A DNA stretch of 64,000 bases from Unio delphinus (GCA_029339505.1 JAQISU010000210.1:13173501-13237500); one strand, 5' to 3'. Positions 13,079 through 22,115 are shown, counted from the first letter of the stretch. Notes: generated by a model not told the origin, from the sequence alone. Numbers and translations are program-made.

Positions 13079-13607
13079 GCTTGTTTGTACTGGTTTTGTG
13101 TTCTCCACTATTTGTTAAAGTAATTCCATCTGTGTTGTCATTGTTATTATACTCATGTTGTATTTCTAATTTTGACATCGCAGAATCATATATATCTACC
13201 ATCGCTGAAAACTCACTCTCTGATATAATTGTATCATCGAGCGATGACGATATCAATGAGGATAATTGCGAGTATGCAGTGGACACAACATGAAATTGAA
13301 TTATGTAGTCTTGTAGTTTCCGTTGGCTGCATGAGGATATTTTTTTTGTGATTATTGAAATTATTCCAGCGATTGTTGTTGCCGCAGAAATGCAAATTGG
13401 AACAGCTATCGGAGCCATCATTGTCACTGAAGACAGTATAATACCAGCTCCGGTGATTACACCACTCACAGCGTACACAGTAACATCAATTGCGGTAATT
13501 CTCCTGCGATATTTTTTAATTTTCAATTCATACTCCTCAGACAAGGTTTTGAGTCTAGTTTGATACTCTCTGACCTGATCATAGCGATATTGAGATGATG
13601 AAATCAT
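12978..13607 (-). CDS. Two-helix membrane protein of the virion block
   Basis: About 209 aa; start at the ATG shared with element 2 (52554). Residues 1-35 are charged and probably helical (REYQTRLKTLSEEYELKIKK). Two hydrophobic segments follow (YAVSGVITGAGIILSSVTMM and a second rich in A, I and P), giving a predicted membrane hairpin. A Ser-rich helical region comes next. The tail is polar and overlaps the start of the candidate minor capsid gene in a different frame, so its last ~35 residues may be unconstrained. No family recognised; a virion membrane or membrane-penetration role is possible. A GCTAGC palindrome lies immediately upstream in both elements. Confidence 0.55.
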   Translation of the reverse strand: MISSSQYRYDQVREYQTRLKTLSEEYELKIKKYRRRITAIDVTVYAVSGVITGAGIILSSVTMMAPIAVPICISAATTIAGIISIITKKISSCSQRKLQDYIIQFHVVSTAYSQLSSLISSSLDDTIISESEFSAMVDIYDSAMSKLEIQHEYNNNDNTDGITLTNSGEHKTSTNKHDLNNLNESRIQCEFPLSGPSEGNRASKITSIP

Positions 13608-13614
13608 TTTTATT

Positions 13615-13650
13615 TTAAACACGCTAGCGTTTTCAATTACGATTTACTTA
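13615..13650. promoter_or_regulatory. ACGCTAGCGT palindrome upstream of the membrane-protein gene
   Basis: A perfect 10-bp palindrome at 13621-13630 sits about 14 bp upstream of the start codon, and the matching position in element 2 (52532-52541) carries it too. It is one of six copies, all inside the two elements. Function unknown: a protein-binding site, a hairpin or a small insertion. Confidence 0.5.
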
Positions 13651-14566
13651 AATTCGCTACGAATTCCACATACCACGTTGTTGAGACCCTAACCAAATGT
13701 TTATCAGTAGATATGATTGTGAACTTTTCAGTTGTATTCTTGTCGATGATCGTTGAAATCGTATTATTGACCCCAGATGAACTGGACGATGAAATATTAA
13801 ATTGAGACGATGGTGTTACTAGTGTTAATCGATAAATACCCTTGACGGTTGCAGTGATGTCTAATTTGTTGTTTTCAGGTGTCCACTCAAATGATCCGTG
13901 TTGGATTGTGTATACCACGTTGTTGGTTTTCTCATGAGGAATTTTTGTTTTTTCAATGGCTGTTATCATCCTCGAAAGATCACCTTTGATGCCTTCGATG
14001 GAAGTTTTCGTCTCATCAATGGATTTTTTAATATCAGGGAGTTTTAGTTCAATTTTATCTAACGGGTTTCCAATAAATTTATCAATGGCGTCGGTTGTTG
14101 TTTTTGTTGCTTCGTTGATAACCTTTTGATCATCAACAAACGTTTTAATTTCAGCGATAGATGGTGTAACTACAATTGGGGATCCAAAGAACTTATGAAC
14201 GACATTTCTACGGAAACTATTGTAGTTTCTTAAATGATCTTCAAATTCTTTATCGTGGTTTGTAAATCGATCTGTAATCGTCGAAAAAAGTACACCCGGT
14301 TTGAGTTTACCTTGATCGGAAAATAGCGCAACGGTGTTCTCGATTGCGTTTTGTTGTTTAACCAAAATATCATCCAGATAAATATTACTGGATTTCAATT
14401 TACCCTGTTTGTCTTGAAATACAACTATTTCATTCGGGTCAACACTTGTTAAGTTCAACGTCTCAGCGATTTCATCTTTAATTTTTTTTTTTATATCCTT
14501 GATAGAATCAGGAGTTGCAGTGTCATCGGGTTTGGGTTTCAGAGGTCTTCCCCAAATATCAATCAT
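13637..14566 (-). CDS. Fibre-like trimeric attachment protein
   Basis: 309 aa. The N-terminus (MIDIWGRPLKPKPDD) is conserved with element 2 and could be the virion anchor. Residues ~20-220 are charged and heptad-like (for example DIKKSIDETKTSIEGIKGDL), with one KFFGSP...SIAEI unit. The last ~90 residues (YTIQHGSFEWTP ... WYVEFVANLSKS) are beta-rich and would fit a C1q/TNF- or knob-like head. Element 2 carries a longer version with about six KFFG...TLAEI units, so shaft length varies. I infer a host-attachment fibre from the architecture; there is no family match beyond that. It starts 7 bp before the protease gene stop in the same transcription direction. Confidence 0.55.
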   Translation of the reverse strand: MIDIWGRPLKPKPDDTATPDSIKDIKKKIKDEIAETLNLTSVDPNEIVVFQDKQGKLKSSNIYLDDILVKQQNAIENTVALFSDQGKLKPGVLFSTITDRFTNHDKEFEDHLRNYNSFRRNVVHKFFGSPIVVTPSIAEIKTFVDDQKVINEATKTTTDAIDKFIGNPLDKIELKLPDIKKSIDETKTSIEGIKGDLSRMITAIEKTKIPHEKTNNVVYTIQHGSFEWTPENNKLDITATVKGIYRLTLVTPSSQFNISSSSSSGVNNTISTIIDKNTTEKFTIISTDKHLVRVSTTWYVEFVANLSKS

Positions 14567-14572
14567 GATATT

Positions 14573-15010
14573 TTATATATCTCTCTCTAAAAAGCGATTA
14601 CTAGTGTAGTCATTTACGACAATGTGTGGTGGTTTTCCCCTTGGGTTACCCAAGGAGTTAGAAATAGCGTCAAGGACATTTAATACTTCACTGCCGCATA
14701 TTGGTGGGTCATTGATTTGTTGTGTTGGTAGCGTAGAATACCAAGTCTTCATTGGAAGGGTTTTTATATAATGCATAAACTCTTTTGGTGGGGCTAATCC
14801 ATATGAATCAAAATAGACAATCCCACGTGGATCAATAGCGTATGCAACCCAGTGAGTTCCAGGTCCGGTGCTGTTATCGAGATTAATAATACCTGTTTCA
14901 GTTTTGTTTGGTTGATGTGGTAATTGATCTTTCATAAAAACACCTCTGAAATTTTTAATCACTAGTTGTTTAGCAGCATCCATTAAATCAAAATTGGACA
15001 TTGGAACCAT
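14573..15010 (-). CDS. Adenain-like capsid maturation cysteine protease
   Basis: 145 aa from the ATG at 15010; an upstream open extension is only the 45-bp repeat region read in another frame. Catalytic residues fit the adenovirus protease/Ulp1 order: His53 in GTHWVAYAID, Asp68 in YFDSYG, Gln97/98 in PTQQIND, Cys105 in ICGSEVL. The size and the short N-terminus agree with Polinton proteases. In adenoviruses and Polintons this enzyme cleaves capsid and core precursors inside the virion, often near GxG sites. GLG/GKG sequences are present in the neighbouring core proteins. Intact in both elements. Confidence 0.88.
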   Translation of the reverse strand: MVPMSNFDLMDAAKQLVIKNFRGVFMKDQLPHQPNKTETGIINLDNSTGPGTHWVAYAIDPRGIVYFDSYGLAPPKEFMHYIKTLPMKTWYSTLPTQQINDPPICGSEVLNVLDAISNSLGNPRGKPPHIVVNDYTSNRFLERDI

Positions 15011-15021
15011 AGATTTCTGAA

Positions 15022-15567
15022 TTAATAAACCGTTCCTTGTAGTCTCAGGCCTGATCCGTGAACGGATCTTCCGCTGTACCATGAATACGGGGTTCCTGGT
15101 AGTCTTAGACCCTTTCCGCTGTACCATGAATACGGGGTTCCTGGTAGTCTTAGACCCTTTCCCTTTTTTTTATACCCTCGACCTTTCTTCGGTTCATATG
15201 ATTCAGCAATGCTCTGTACCGCTTTTGTTCCCAAGCCTCCAACTACCCCCAATGCGGCCGCTTTTGCTACTGCTGGGGCTGCTGCCGCAACCAATGCTGG
15301 TATTGCAGCAAACAACGGAAATATACCACCTGTTTTTATCATATTTTTGATAGCAGCCGCAGAAAGAGTAATCTGAATACCTTTTTTATCCTTGAAAGCA
15401 TCATTGAAATGTTTCACTTGACGAGTTGTCAGCGATAATTTATTTGCCCCGCCATTCATTTGATTAGGTTTCAACGTGATTGTGGTTCCACATTGTTTAG
15501 CGGATTTTGATTGCAATTTTTTTAACTGACCAGGTGTCAATGACACATTGATATTACTATATGACAT
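15022..15567 (-). CDS. Basic/hydrophobic virion core protein with LTxxQ motifs
   Basis: 181 aa. Residues 1-70 contain paired motifs LTPGQLKKLQ and LTTRQVKHF. Then comes a long hydrophobic Ala-rich stretch (GGIFPLFAAIPALVAAAAPAV...), a Lys/Gly-rich segment, and tandem copies of KGLRLPGTPYSWYSG encoded by a 45-bp repeat. Position next to the protease, basic charge and a membrane-active-looking helix recall adenovirus pVI/pX-type minor core proteins; that parallel is inferred. LTxxQ proteins of this kind accompany many Polintons, to my recollection. Element 2 carries a shorter homologue whose start region is frameshifted. Confidence 0.6.
   Translation of the reverse strand: MSYSNINVSLTPGQLKKLQSKSAKQCGTTITLKPNQMNGGANKLSLTTRQVKHFNDAFKDKKGIQITLSAAAIKNMIKTGGIFPLFAAIPALVAAAAPAVAKAAALGVVGGLGTKAVQSIAESYEPKKGRGYKKKGKGLRLPGTPYSWYSGKGLRLPGTPYSWYSGRSVHGSGLRLQGTVY
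15033..15160 (-). repeat. 45-bp coding tandem repeat
   Basis: Two near-identical 45-bp units (15116-15160 and 15071-15115) and a degenerate third encode KGLRLPGTPYSWYSG at the C-terminus of the core protein. The same unit occurs 2.5 times in element 2 (50341-50455). It is open in a second frame, which runs into the protease frame. Confidence 0.85.
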
Positions 15568-15632
15568 TATACAAATACAGATTGATTCTAAATCGTAAAA
15601 CGATTCAATGGAAATATCCTTCGGATTTTCAA

Positions 15633-17098
15633 TTACATATTTTCCACTGGTGCATCTACCACTCTCATTCTTCCACCAACACCTTCGAGTAGCATTGATT
15701 TATCACTGAGAATGACAGCAACTGCTCTATAATTCGTGATAAGGAGGGGAGCAACCCCAGCAACTGGTGGACCAGTCGGACGGGTTACACGGGCTCTAAA
15801 GTGTATATCAACGACAGATTGTCTCGTCAAATCAAGATGTTCCAATGAAAAGTAATAAATCGGATAGAGGCTTTTAAAATCCAATTGTGATATTTGCAAA
15901 CCGGTATCCACATTTTGATCACGTGCCATAAATGACAACAGGTTATGATAGACACGTGCAATATGATTTTGACCGTAATCAAGTTGTATATCCTCGGATG
16001 GTTCCTGCTGTCCGTTTATTCTCAGCGAGACTTCACTAACACCTAACTGATCAAATATCATATGACTTCGTTCTTGATTACCAACTCGCGCAGCATTCTG
16101 TAACGCAATAAATATATGACGTGGAGCTGAAACCCCTTGTTTTGATGCCAGGTGCCATGTGAATGTACCATCAACACTGTCTTGTTTAATATCCGTGGTC
16201 AATGATAACAACTTAACAACGACTTTCCTCCTTGGTCCATAAATGATAGTAGTCGCTGTTCGTCTGTGATTGATGGAGTTAACACTGGCATCCATAATGA
16301 TAGTTTTGTTAAAATGACTTTACCGGCAGCAACCCCAGCATTACGCCAGATTGCATCATCATCAGTACCCTTTCGTACAAGCGCTATTGTGTGTTTGGCT
16401 CCATAAATAACTTTTCTAACATTTCTACAGAATCCAAATATATGATGCAGTGGAATCGCACATGAAAATCGTCGACGCTGCCCATGCAACGTTGCTACAC
16501 GTGTTGCAAATCCTAAATTGAGATTACCATTAACGCCTCCGAGAATATCAAACGTAACTCCGGGGGGTCTAGCTCGACGTTCTGGATTAGCTCCTTCTTG
16601 TTGATTGGCTTCTGCAGTAGCCTGTGCTGTTAACACTTTAATGAATTGAAGGTGATCAGCGTTATCAGTAGTATCCTTTGCAAACATCATAGATGGACCC
16701 GCTGATCTTGTATAATCATCAGAATATCTTGCTAACCCTATGATTGTTGTGGCCATATCAACTTCACGGTCAATGGATTCAATTTCTTTTCCATCAATGA
16801 GATATCTAGCGCTTTCAAATAACGCCATGATGCCGTTATTAACAAAACCAACTCGGACATTTGCATTATCTGCATATGGGGTATCAGCTACAACATTTGT
16901 TACAAGTTCTCCTTCTACTTCAATAAATGCCTCACACGGTAGAAAATATTTACTGGTATCATGAACTTGAAGTTCAATTCGCGATCGGAGATCTGGTTGT
17001 AATGCGTGATAAGAATAAAATTGATAATCGCGTACAGAATCATCTTTACGCACTGGGGCGTCTATATCAAATGCTGGATCAGATGATTTTTTGAACAT
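15633..17098 (-). CDS. Major capsid protein (double-jelly-roll type), frameshifted
   Basis: Two overlapping frames (16199-17098 and 15633-16295) together cover one protein of roughly 490 residues. Compared with element 2, one G is missing from a GG at about 16210-16212, which ends the first frame. Features: YSYHALQPDLRSRIELQV near the start; FLPCEAFIEVEGEL; IDGKEIESID; the C-terminal YYFSLEHLDLTRQS and RAVAVILSDKSMLLEGVGG. This pattern matches the Polinton MCP family (annotated in C. elegans as F54H12.2-like), which is predicted to form double jelly-roll capsomers. The single-base gap in a short homopolymer could be real or an assembly error, given the otherwise young element. Confidence 0.8.
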
Positions 17099-17134
17099 TT
17101 TATTCTATTTATCAGAGTCTAAATCGGATTTTCC

Positions 17135-17181
17135 ATTTCATCGTGAAAAACGCTAGCGTGAAAATCCATAGGATTTCATCG
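17135..17181. repeat. Small palindromic insertion with 9-bp flanking repeat
   Basis: Direct repeats atttcatcg at 17135-17143 and 17173-17181 enclose 29 bp containing ACGCTAGCGT (17150-17159) and AAAATCC-ata-GGATTT. Element 2 has a single copy of the 9-bp sequence at this point and no insert. This looks like a tiny insertion that duplicated its target, just after the stop of the upstream gene and 37 bp before the MCP start. Confidence 0.6.
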
Positions 17182-17607
17182 ACGTGGTTTTCTAAAGCCA
17201 CTTCCTGCTATCATATTTGCAATATTGCTTTGGTCTCCTTGATTTACCATCGACGCTAGTTTTTCATCTACTGCGTTATTTATAATTTTACTAACACTTG
17301 CAGGCATTTCTTCTGTAGACGGTAACGGTTTCTTTTTTCGACTCACTAATGATGTTATTTTATCCTTCGCAGTTGAAAACGCTTTCCCGGCAAGATCTCC
17401 AACAGTACTAATACCCTTATCACGAATAACATCAATGGCTTTCATTCCAAGTTGTTTAGCTAACGGCATCACTTTTGGGGCTGTTCTTGAAAAGAATCCT
17501 AAAATGGTCTTGCCGAGGCCATCTCCGTAGTATGCTCTATAAACTGGAAACCGTGAATTAACTACATAGACGAGGGTTGGTTTATCATGATTGTAATGGA
17601 TGATCAT
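17176..17607 (-). CDS. Small basic virion protein with GLG site and amphipathic helix
   Basis: 143 aa. The N-terminus (VYVVNSRFPVYRAYYGDGLG) leads into an amphipathic helical stretch (TILGFFSRTAPKVMPLAKQLG). A Lys-rich middle (SLVSRKKKPLPS) follows, and the tail ends GSGFRKPRR. The order 'VYR...GxGLG, amphipathic helix, basic tail' is one I know from minor virion proteins in other Polintons. The GxGLG could be a maturation-protease site and the helix membrane-lytic, as in adenovirus pVI; both are inferences. Element 2 carries a closely similar 145-aa copy. It lies between the 349-aa gene and the MCP gene, same strand. Confidence 0.6.
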   Translation of the reverse strand: MIIHYNHDKPTLVYVVNSRFPVYRAYYGDGLGKTILGFFSRTAPKVMPLAKQLGMKAIDVIRDKGISTVGDLAGKAFSTAKDKITSLVSRKKKPLPSTEEMPASVSKIINNAVDEKLASMVNQGDQSNIANMIAGSGFRKPRR

Positions 17608-17640
17608 TATTATAAAAACAATAGTGTTTTCAATTGTTAT

Positions 17641-18690
17641 TTAATCACTATGATACCCATTTGCTAACTTGTCAATGAAATCTCGATAAGTTTTGATATC
17701 CATGATACCACCGGCAAATAATCGTCTACAAATATCAGCTGCTTCATTAATTATTTCTGGAGAGTTATTTCCAGCTCGGAACCCTCCTACAAGAACATCT
17801 AATCGTGATATATCATTGATAACACTATCAGGACAAGTGTTTCCAATCCTTGGATTTTGCAATCCACTTCCGCTATAACCAGCTGCTTCATCTAGTTTTT
17901 CTAAATCCGTAGTTTGTAAATAATCATCATCATCATCATCATCAGGTGGTAGTTGTTGTTTTTTTTGTCTCCGTGTTGGTGTTTGACGTCGTTCTTCTAA
18001 ATCATCATCATCATCAGGTGGTAGTTGTTGTTTTTTTTGTCTTCTTGTTTGTCTACGTGTTGGTGTTTGACGTTTTAGTTCTTGCCGTTCTTCTATTTCT
18101 CGTTGTCGTTCTTCTATTTGTTCTCTTTTATAATTACTAATTCCCTTTTTAAATTCCTTGTACCCTATCTCATCCTTATTCAAACGACCAATCCCTTTAT
18201 TTAGTTTATACAAATAATCGAACCAATCATTACTTGATATTCTATCATTTTTATACTCGTCCTTTAAAAAATCTTTTTTTGAATTATAGCTTTGAGCAGC
18301 AAAATTACCAAAGGCTTGATAATCCTTTGATTTCAATAAACTAGGTTTTTTTATTAATATTTTAGCATGATCAGTAAATTTATTCAACAGAGAAACAGTC
18401 GTTTTTTTCGGATCAGTTTGTTCAGTTTGTTCAGTTTTCGCTGCTAGTTTTTCAAGCTCACCAATAACAGATTTTCCCGTCTCGGGACCATCTCCCAGTA
18501 AAGCACGCTCTACTCCTTTCGTTGCTGTGGTTACTGGTTTAAACAACTCTTCAGACCCCAGAGCAAAATCAGTTTGTAAACTCTGTCGTTGTTGCAGTTT
18601 ATTTCTTACAGAGTCGCGAATTGGTATAAATTTCTTAATTGCATCTAGTCGCTCACGAGCCAATCGGGTCGTTAATGCTTCATTGACCAT
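17641..18690 (-). CDS. Conserved virion-block protein, 349 aa, variable middle
   Basis: Not a family I can name. Residues 1-60 (LTTRLARERLDAIKKFIPIRD) and the last ~60 (DISRLDVLVGGFRAGNNSPE, then DICRRLFAGGIMDIKTYRDF) are conserved with element 2 and with the broken copy at 8680-9690. The middle is different in each copy. In element 1 it holds a duplicated hydrophilic linker, QTPTRRQ...KKQQLPP followed by runs of 5-7 Asp. Three independent relatives retaining the ends but not the centre suggest two functional terminal regions joined by a tolerant linker. The start ATG is shared with element 2 and preceded by the conserved ATTTCAAATAATG-type leader. Confidence 0.6.
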   Translation of the reverse strand: MVNEALTTRLARERLDAIKKFIPIRDSVRNKLQQRQSLQTDFALGSEELFKPVTTATKGVERALLGDGPETGKSVIGELEKLAAKTEQTEQTDPKKTTVSLLNKFTDHAKILIKKPSLLKSKDYQAFGNFAAQSYNSKKDFLKDEYKNDRISSNDWFDYLYKLNKGIGRLNKDEIGYKEFKKGISNYKREQIEERQREIEERQELKRQTPTRRQTRRQKKQQLPPDDDDDLEERRQTPTRRQKKQQLPPDDDDDDDYLQTTDLEKLDEAAGYSGSGLQNPRIGNTCPDSVINDISRLDVLVGGFRAGNNSPEIINEAADICRRLFAGGIMDIKTYRDFIDKLANGYHSD

Positions 18691-19187
18691 TATTTGAAAT
18701 CAGAAACCATTTTTCAATTGTAAAACAATTTTTCCCATCGATGATTCCATCCTTAACGGTCCAATTTTTTATTGCTGTGAAATATTTTTATTTTTTATCC
18801 ATTGATTTTGCCTGTTTTGGTGTCATTTTGGTGGTTTTCAGTTGAAAATCTCAAAGAGATTTTACAGTCAAGTAGTCGATTTTACATGGGATTTTCCATA
18901 AGGAAAAGCTGTTAAAACTCATTTTTGATGATTTTTAGCCATTTTTCATCAATTTTTGCCTGTTTTCAGTGATGTTTGGTCATTTTTCATCGATTTTCAT
19001 CAAAAAACCTCGTAGGGTCAAGTAGTCGATTTTGCATTGCATTTTCCATAGAGAAAAGCTGTTAGGATTCTATTTTATTTTCGCAGTGTGAAATATTTTC
19101 ACTGATTCAATAAAAAAATGACAAAAAAAAAATGAAAATCTCAAGGAGATTTTACTGTCTGACAAAATATATTGAGGGGCTGGTCAA
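18691..19187. promoter_or_regulatory. Noncoding region with leader motif and direct repeats
   Basis: No gene. Next to the 349-aa start is a leader (18691-18730) matching those before both element 2 homologues. Further out, two imperfect ~50-bp direct repeats (about 18867-18920 and 19017-19070) share gtcaagtagtcgatttt and ttttccata. This is the only sizeable gap between gene blocks in the element, and element 2 has a 350-bp gap at the same place, so an origin or promoter function is possible. Confidence 0.4.
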
Positions 19188-19544
19188 TCAAAATAGTTCA
19201 TTTTCTTGAATTAACGCTCGTAAGTTTCTAATTTTAGAATTAACTTCCTTTTTCAATTCATATTCGTTACCCAATTCTTTTCGTATTCCTTCCACGATAG
19301 TATATAACGGAACAAACACATCTACTTCACTGGAAAATGCAAGAGAGTCTCGAATAGAATTTTGAATTTTTTTGATGAGTGCATATTTCTTTGGCAACAT
19401 ATACTTGTTAGTGCTAACTCCGTATTCTATATCCTGAAAATCCGACTTGATTTGATCAGGATTTAACCCATCTGACAATCTAATATTCTGATTTTTCAAT
19501 TTTGCAATTTCAACTATGATGCTATTCATAATTTCAGAATTCAT
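19188..19544 (-). CDS. Conserved 118-aa protein, function unknown
   Basis: Acidic to neutral, helical-looking protein (IIVEIAKLKNQNIRL...PKKYALIKKIQNSIRD...KSKIRNLRALIQEN-like ending). It is conserved in element 2 at 46356-46712, and the shared ATG (MNSE) sets the start. No cysteines, no transmembrane segment, no recognised motif. It sits alone between the noncoding gap and the minisatellite/insertion region, same strand as the virion block. Conservation across two diverged elements supports it being real. Confidence 0.6.
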   Translation of the reverse strand: MNSEIMNSIIVEIAKLKNQNIRLSDGLNPDQIKSDFQDIEYGVSTNKYMLPKKYALIKKIQNSIRDSLAFSSEVDVFVPLYTIVEGIRKELGNEYELKKEVNSKIRNLRALIQENELF

Positions 19545-19599
19545 ATATGATAATACATATTTCTAATTCATTTTTCAAAAATAAAAGAGCCGTTAATAT

Positions 19600-20035
19600 T
19601 TTTAAAAATTCAGTCTGTATATATAACTATCTTTTTTAAAAATTAATTCTGTATATATAAATATCTTTTTTAAAAATTCAGTCTGTATATATAACTATCT
19701 TTTTTAAAAATTCAGTCTGTATATATAAATATCTTTTTTAAAAATTCAGTCTGTATATATAAATATCTTTTTTAAAAATTCAGTCTGTATATATAAATAT
19801 CTTTTTTAAAATTAATTCTGTATATATAAATATATTTTTTAAAATTAATTCTGTATATATAAATATATTTTTTAAAATTAATTCTGTATATATAAATATA
19901 TTTTTTAAAATTAATTCTGTATATATAAATATATTTTTTAAAATTAATTCTGTATATATAACTATCTTTTTTAAAAATTCAGTCTGTATATATAAATATA
20001 TTTTTTAAAATTCAGTCTGTATATATAAATATAAA
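19600..20035. repeat. AT-rich minisatellite, ~37-bp unit
   Basis: About a dozen tandem units built on tctgtatatataaatat and ctttttttaaaa-type blocks, in two slightly different variants arranged in runs. Element 2 has nothing comparable. Uniform spacing without unique spacers rules out a CRISPR array. Confidence 0.85.
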
Positions 20036-21589
20036 TGCAGACAAAAATAAATATCAACCATGATGAGCGATTATCAGTCATTTGGCCCCCTTGATATAGG
20101 CCGTTGTGGTTCTATTTGCATTCATTGGGTCCCTTATTAGGCCTTTGTGTCTTTCATAGGGTCCTTTGTTAGAGCATTTTTCTGTTTCTGTTTTATATCA
20201 GGATTTTTTTTTTGTTTTTGCTCTTTGAGATATGACCCTATGACCGTTTCTATTAGCCTATAATTCATTCTGGGGTTACCCAATGTGCATCCACGTTTTG
20301 GCCGGTAATTCATTTTTGAACACCATACGGGGTAACCCAAATGTGATGGAGAGCTAATTACATCCATGGATGGTATTTATTTTAGGTCATTTATATTTAC
20401 ATTCACCGGAAACATATTTCCCTAAGAGTGAATCTAACTCGTCAAATAACGGGTTATAATCACAAGAGGGTATGTTTACGTGAAATGACCTAGAGGTTAC
20501 ATATATACGACAACACATCTTTGGAACTCCTTGGTTGCCTTCACATCCAAGTAAGCCCAAGGGAAACCCGAAACATACATCTCCGGAAGGGAGGCCTAAC
20601 ATGGCAAACGCCATCTTAGACCGCCCAGAAGATATGCTTGGGGTGACGTCAAAACATATACTTAATTAAGGACAGCACAAATACCGTATATATTTCCACT
20701 GAGTGTTGTGGCAAATTGTAGGTATACATATACTTAATTAACTTAATTAAGGATGGATTATAATTCAATGATGATGGGATTATAATTCAATGATGATGGG
20801 ATTATGATGATGGGATTATGATTCAATGATGATGTAATGTAGGGCATTTATGTCTTTACATTCACATAACATGCAACCCATGAAATTAAATTCATGGTTG
20901 CGTAAGTTGTCAAAAACCGACAACCCACTGCTACCGTAAATTTGATAGCATGGGTTTTGCATGTTATGTGAATGTAAACACAGAGGGGGCGCCTTCCTCC
21001 CCTCAATTAAATAGAAAAAAAAAACATCCAACCGTTTCACCATCAGACAATTGTCTGCTATGGGGCGCGAACATTGGAAGAATAATTGTCTGGGTTTACA
21101 AGCCAAACACGATACCGTTAGACCACTGTTCACGTCTATAAAGAATAAGGTTTTTTAACGTATATATGTTGTAACTATTCATATGGCATATAAAGGAAAT
21201 TAATACATCAATCCGCAAGTATGCTATTTTATTTTCTTGAATTACTTATTAATGGTGTTTCACAGTATTTAAATGAGACAGAATATTTGACTTAAACACT
21301 AGAACAAAGAATATAATTGTTTGAAAACATGTCTTTTCTTACAAAACAATGCCCAGCGCTGAATCACAATACCCATTAAACAAGTTAACACAATCTAAGG
21401 GAGAAAGTATACACGTGTGTTATCCTGTAATGCCTGTATCTCCGGATCACATCCTATGTTATGAAATACGCATTAATCGCACGTGACACAGAATATTTGA
21501 CTTAAACACTAAAAAAAAAAGAAAATATATCTTTTCCTAAAAAGAAATACCAAGCCGCTAAATCACAATGATAACTCCCTTGGTTATTA
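20036..21589. other. Insertion of unrelated sequence in element 1
   Basis: Element 2 lacks this stretch; there the homing endonuclease gene occupies the position. No gene is supported: three minus-strand frames of 75-105 codons show no signature. It contains a ~28-bp inverted repeat (20855-20978), short tandem repeats around 20755-20835, a ~100-bp direct duplication (about 21280-21380 and 21487-21585), and ccaagggag-type words near 21565-21620 of the kind scattered in molluscan DNA. It is probably one or more host-derived repeats or a nonautonomous transposon. Confidence 0.55.
20855..20978. repeat. Inverted repeat (hairpin)
   Basis: Arms at 20855-20882 and 20949-20978 (tttacattcacataacatgc and its inverse) pair over about 28 bp around a 66-base loop. 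A partial third copy of the arm lies near 20395. Possibly the end structure of a nonautonomous element. Confidence 0.7.
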
Positions 21590-21736
21590 TCATTTAAGAG
21601 TAGTCTCCCTTGGTGTTATAGACGGTACGCGTGTACTGTATTTTGACATACGAAAATAGAATTTTCTGATAATACTATTACGGAATGCTTCATAATTAAC
21701 AAGCACGGAGGGGTGAGGTCTGAATTCTTGGTTCAT
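21590..21736 (-). pseudogene. Truncated NUMOD4-HNH homing endonuclease remnant
   Basis: The first ~30 codons (MNQEFRPHP, then NYEA) match the start of the intact endonuclease in element 2 at 45820. Similarity is lost after about 90 bases, where the inserted sequence begins, and the frame ends within 49 codons. The catalytic HNH region is absent. Its place, directly downstream of the Cys-rich gene, is the same in both elements, so the endonuclease was ancestral and has been destroyed here. Confidence 0.75.
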
Positions 21737-21749
21737 TTGTATAATAACA

Positions 21750-22091
21750 CTATTTTTCTAATTCATTGTTTGGTTTAATTATAAGTCTCTGTATATAATC
21801 TTGAGCAGTCTTTATTATTTTGTCATCGTTGGGGTCAATGGCAGTATTTTTTATTTTTTTATCATAATAGCGTTTTAGCTCCCTGTATCGTTTTCCGCCG
21901 CACATAATGCATAATTGCGACCTCCCCCTGACCCCAACCCCACATTGAATACAGGGTAACGGACCTCGGCTTCCACGACGAAAGCTTTGCATATGATACC
22001 AACAGAATTCATTTCTGCATGATTTGTTACACGGTGTCACTGATCCAATCATAAGCCATTTGCAATGATTCATTATACTTAAATCTTTCAT
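21750..22091 (-). CDS. Cys-rich zinc-binding protein, 113 aa
   Basis: Cysteine/histidine pattern: NHCKW, PCNKSCRNEFCWYH, PCIQCGVGVRG, QLCIMCGG. That makes two or more CxxC pairs likely to bind zinc, followed by a basic helix (KRYRELKRYYDKKIK). This fits a nucleic-acid-binding or regulatory role but matches no family I can name. Transcribed divergently from the polymerase-helicase gene with only 24 bp between start codons. Element 2 keeps the gene (45385-45807) with three added 8-residue repeats. Confidence 0.6.
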   Translation of the reverse strand: MKDLSIMNHCKWLMIGSVTPCNKSCRNEFCWYHMQSFRRGSRGPLPCIQCGVGVRGRSQLCIMCGGKRYRELKRYYDKKIKNTAIDPNDDKIIKTAQDYIQRLIIKPNNELEK

Positions 22092-22115
22092 TTAAATACT
22101 TGTTTTAATTATAGT
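22092..22115. promoter_or_regulatory. 24-bp divergent start region
   Basis: The ATG of the Cys-rich gene (minus) and of the polymerase-helicase gene (plus) are separated by 24 AT-rich bases. Element 2 keeps exactly the same spacing (45361-45384). Each promoter must lie in or beyond the other gene's 5' end. Confidence 0.4.

Noticed and set aside
19600..20035. Possible CRISPR-like array
   Set aside because: Contiguous tandem units without unique spacers, in a eukaryotic context; a minisatellite.
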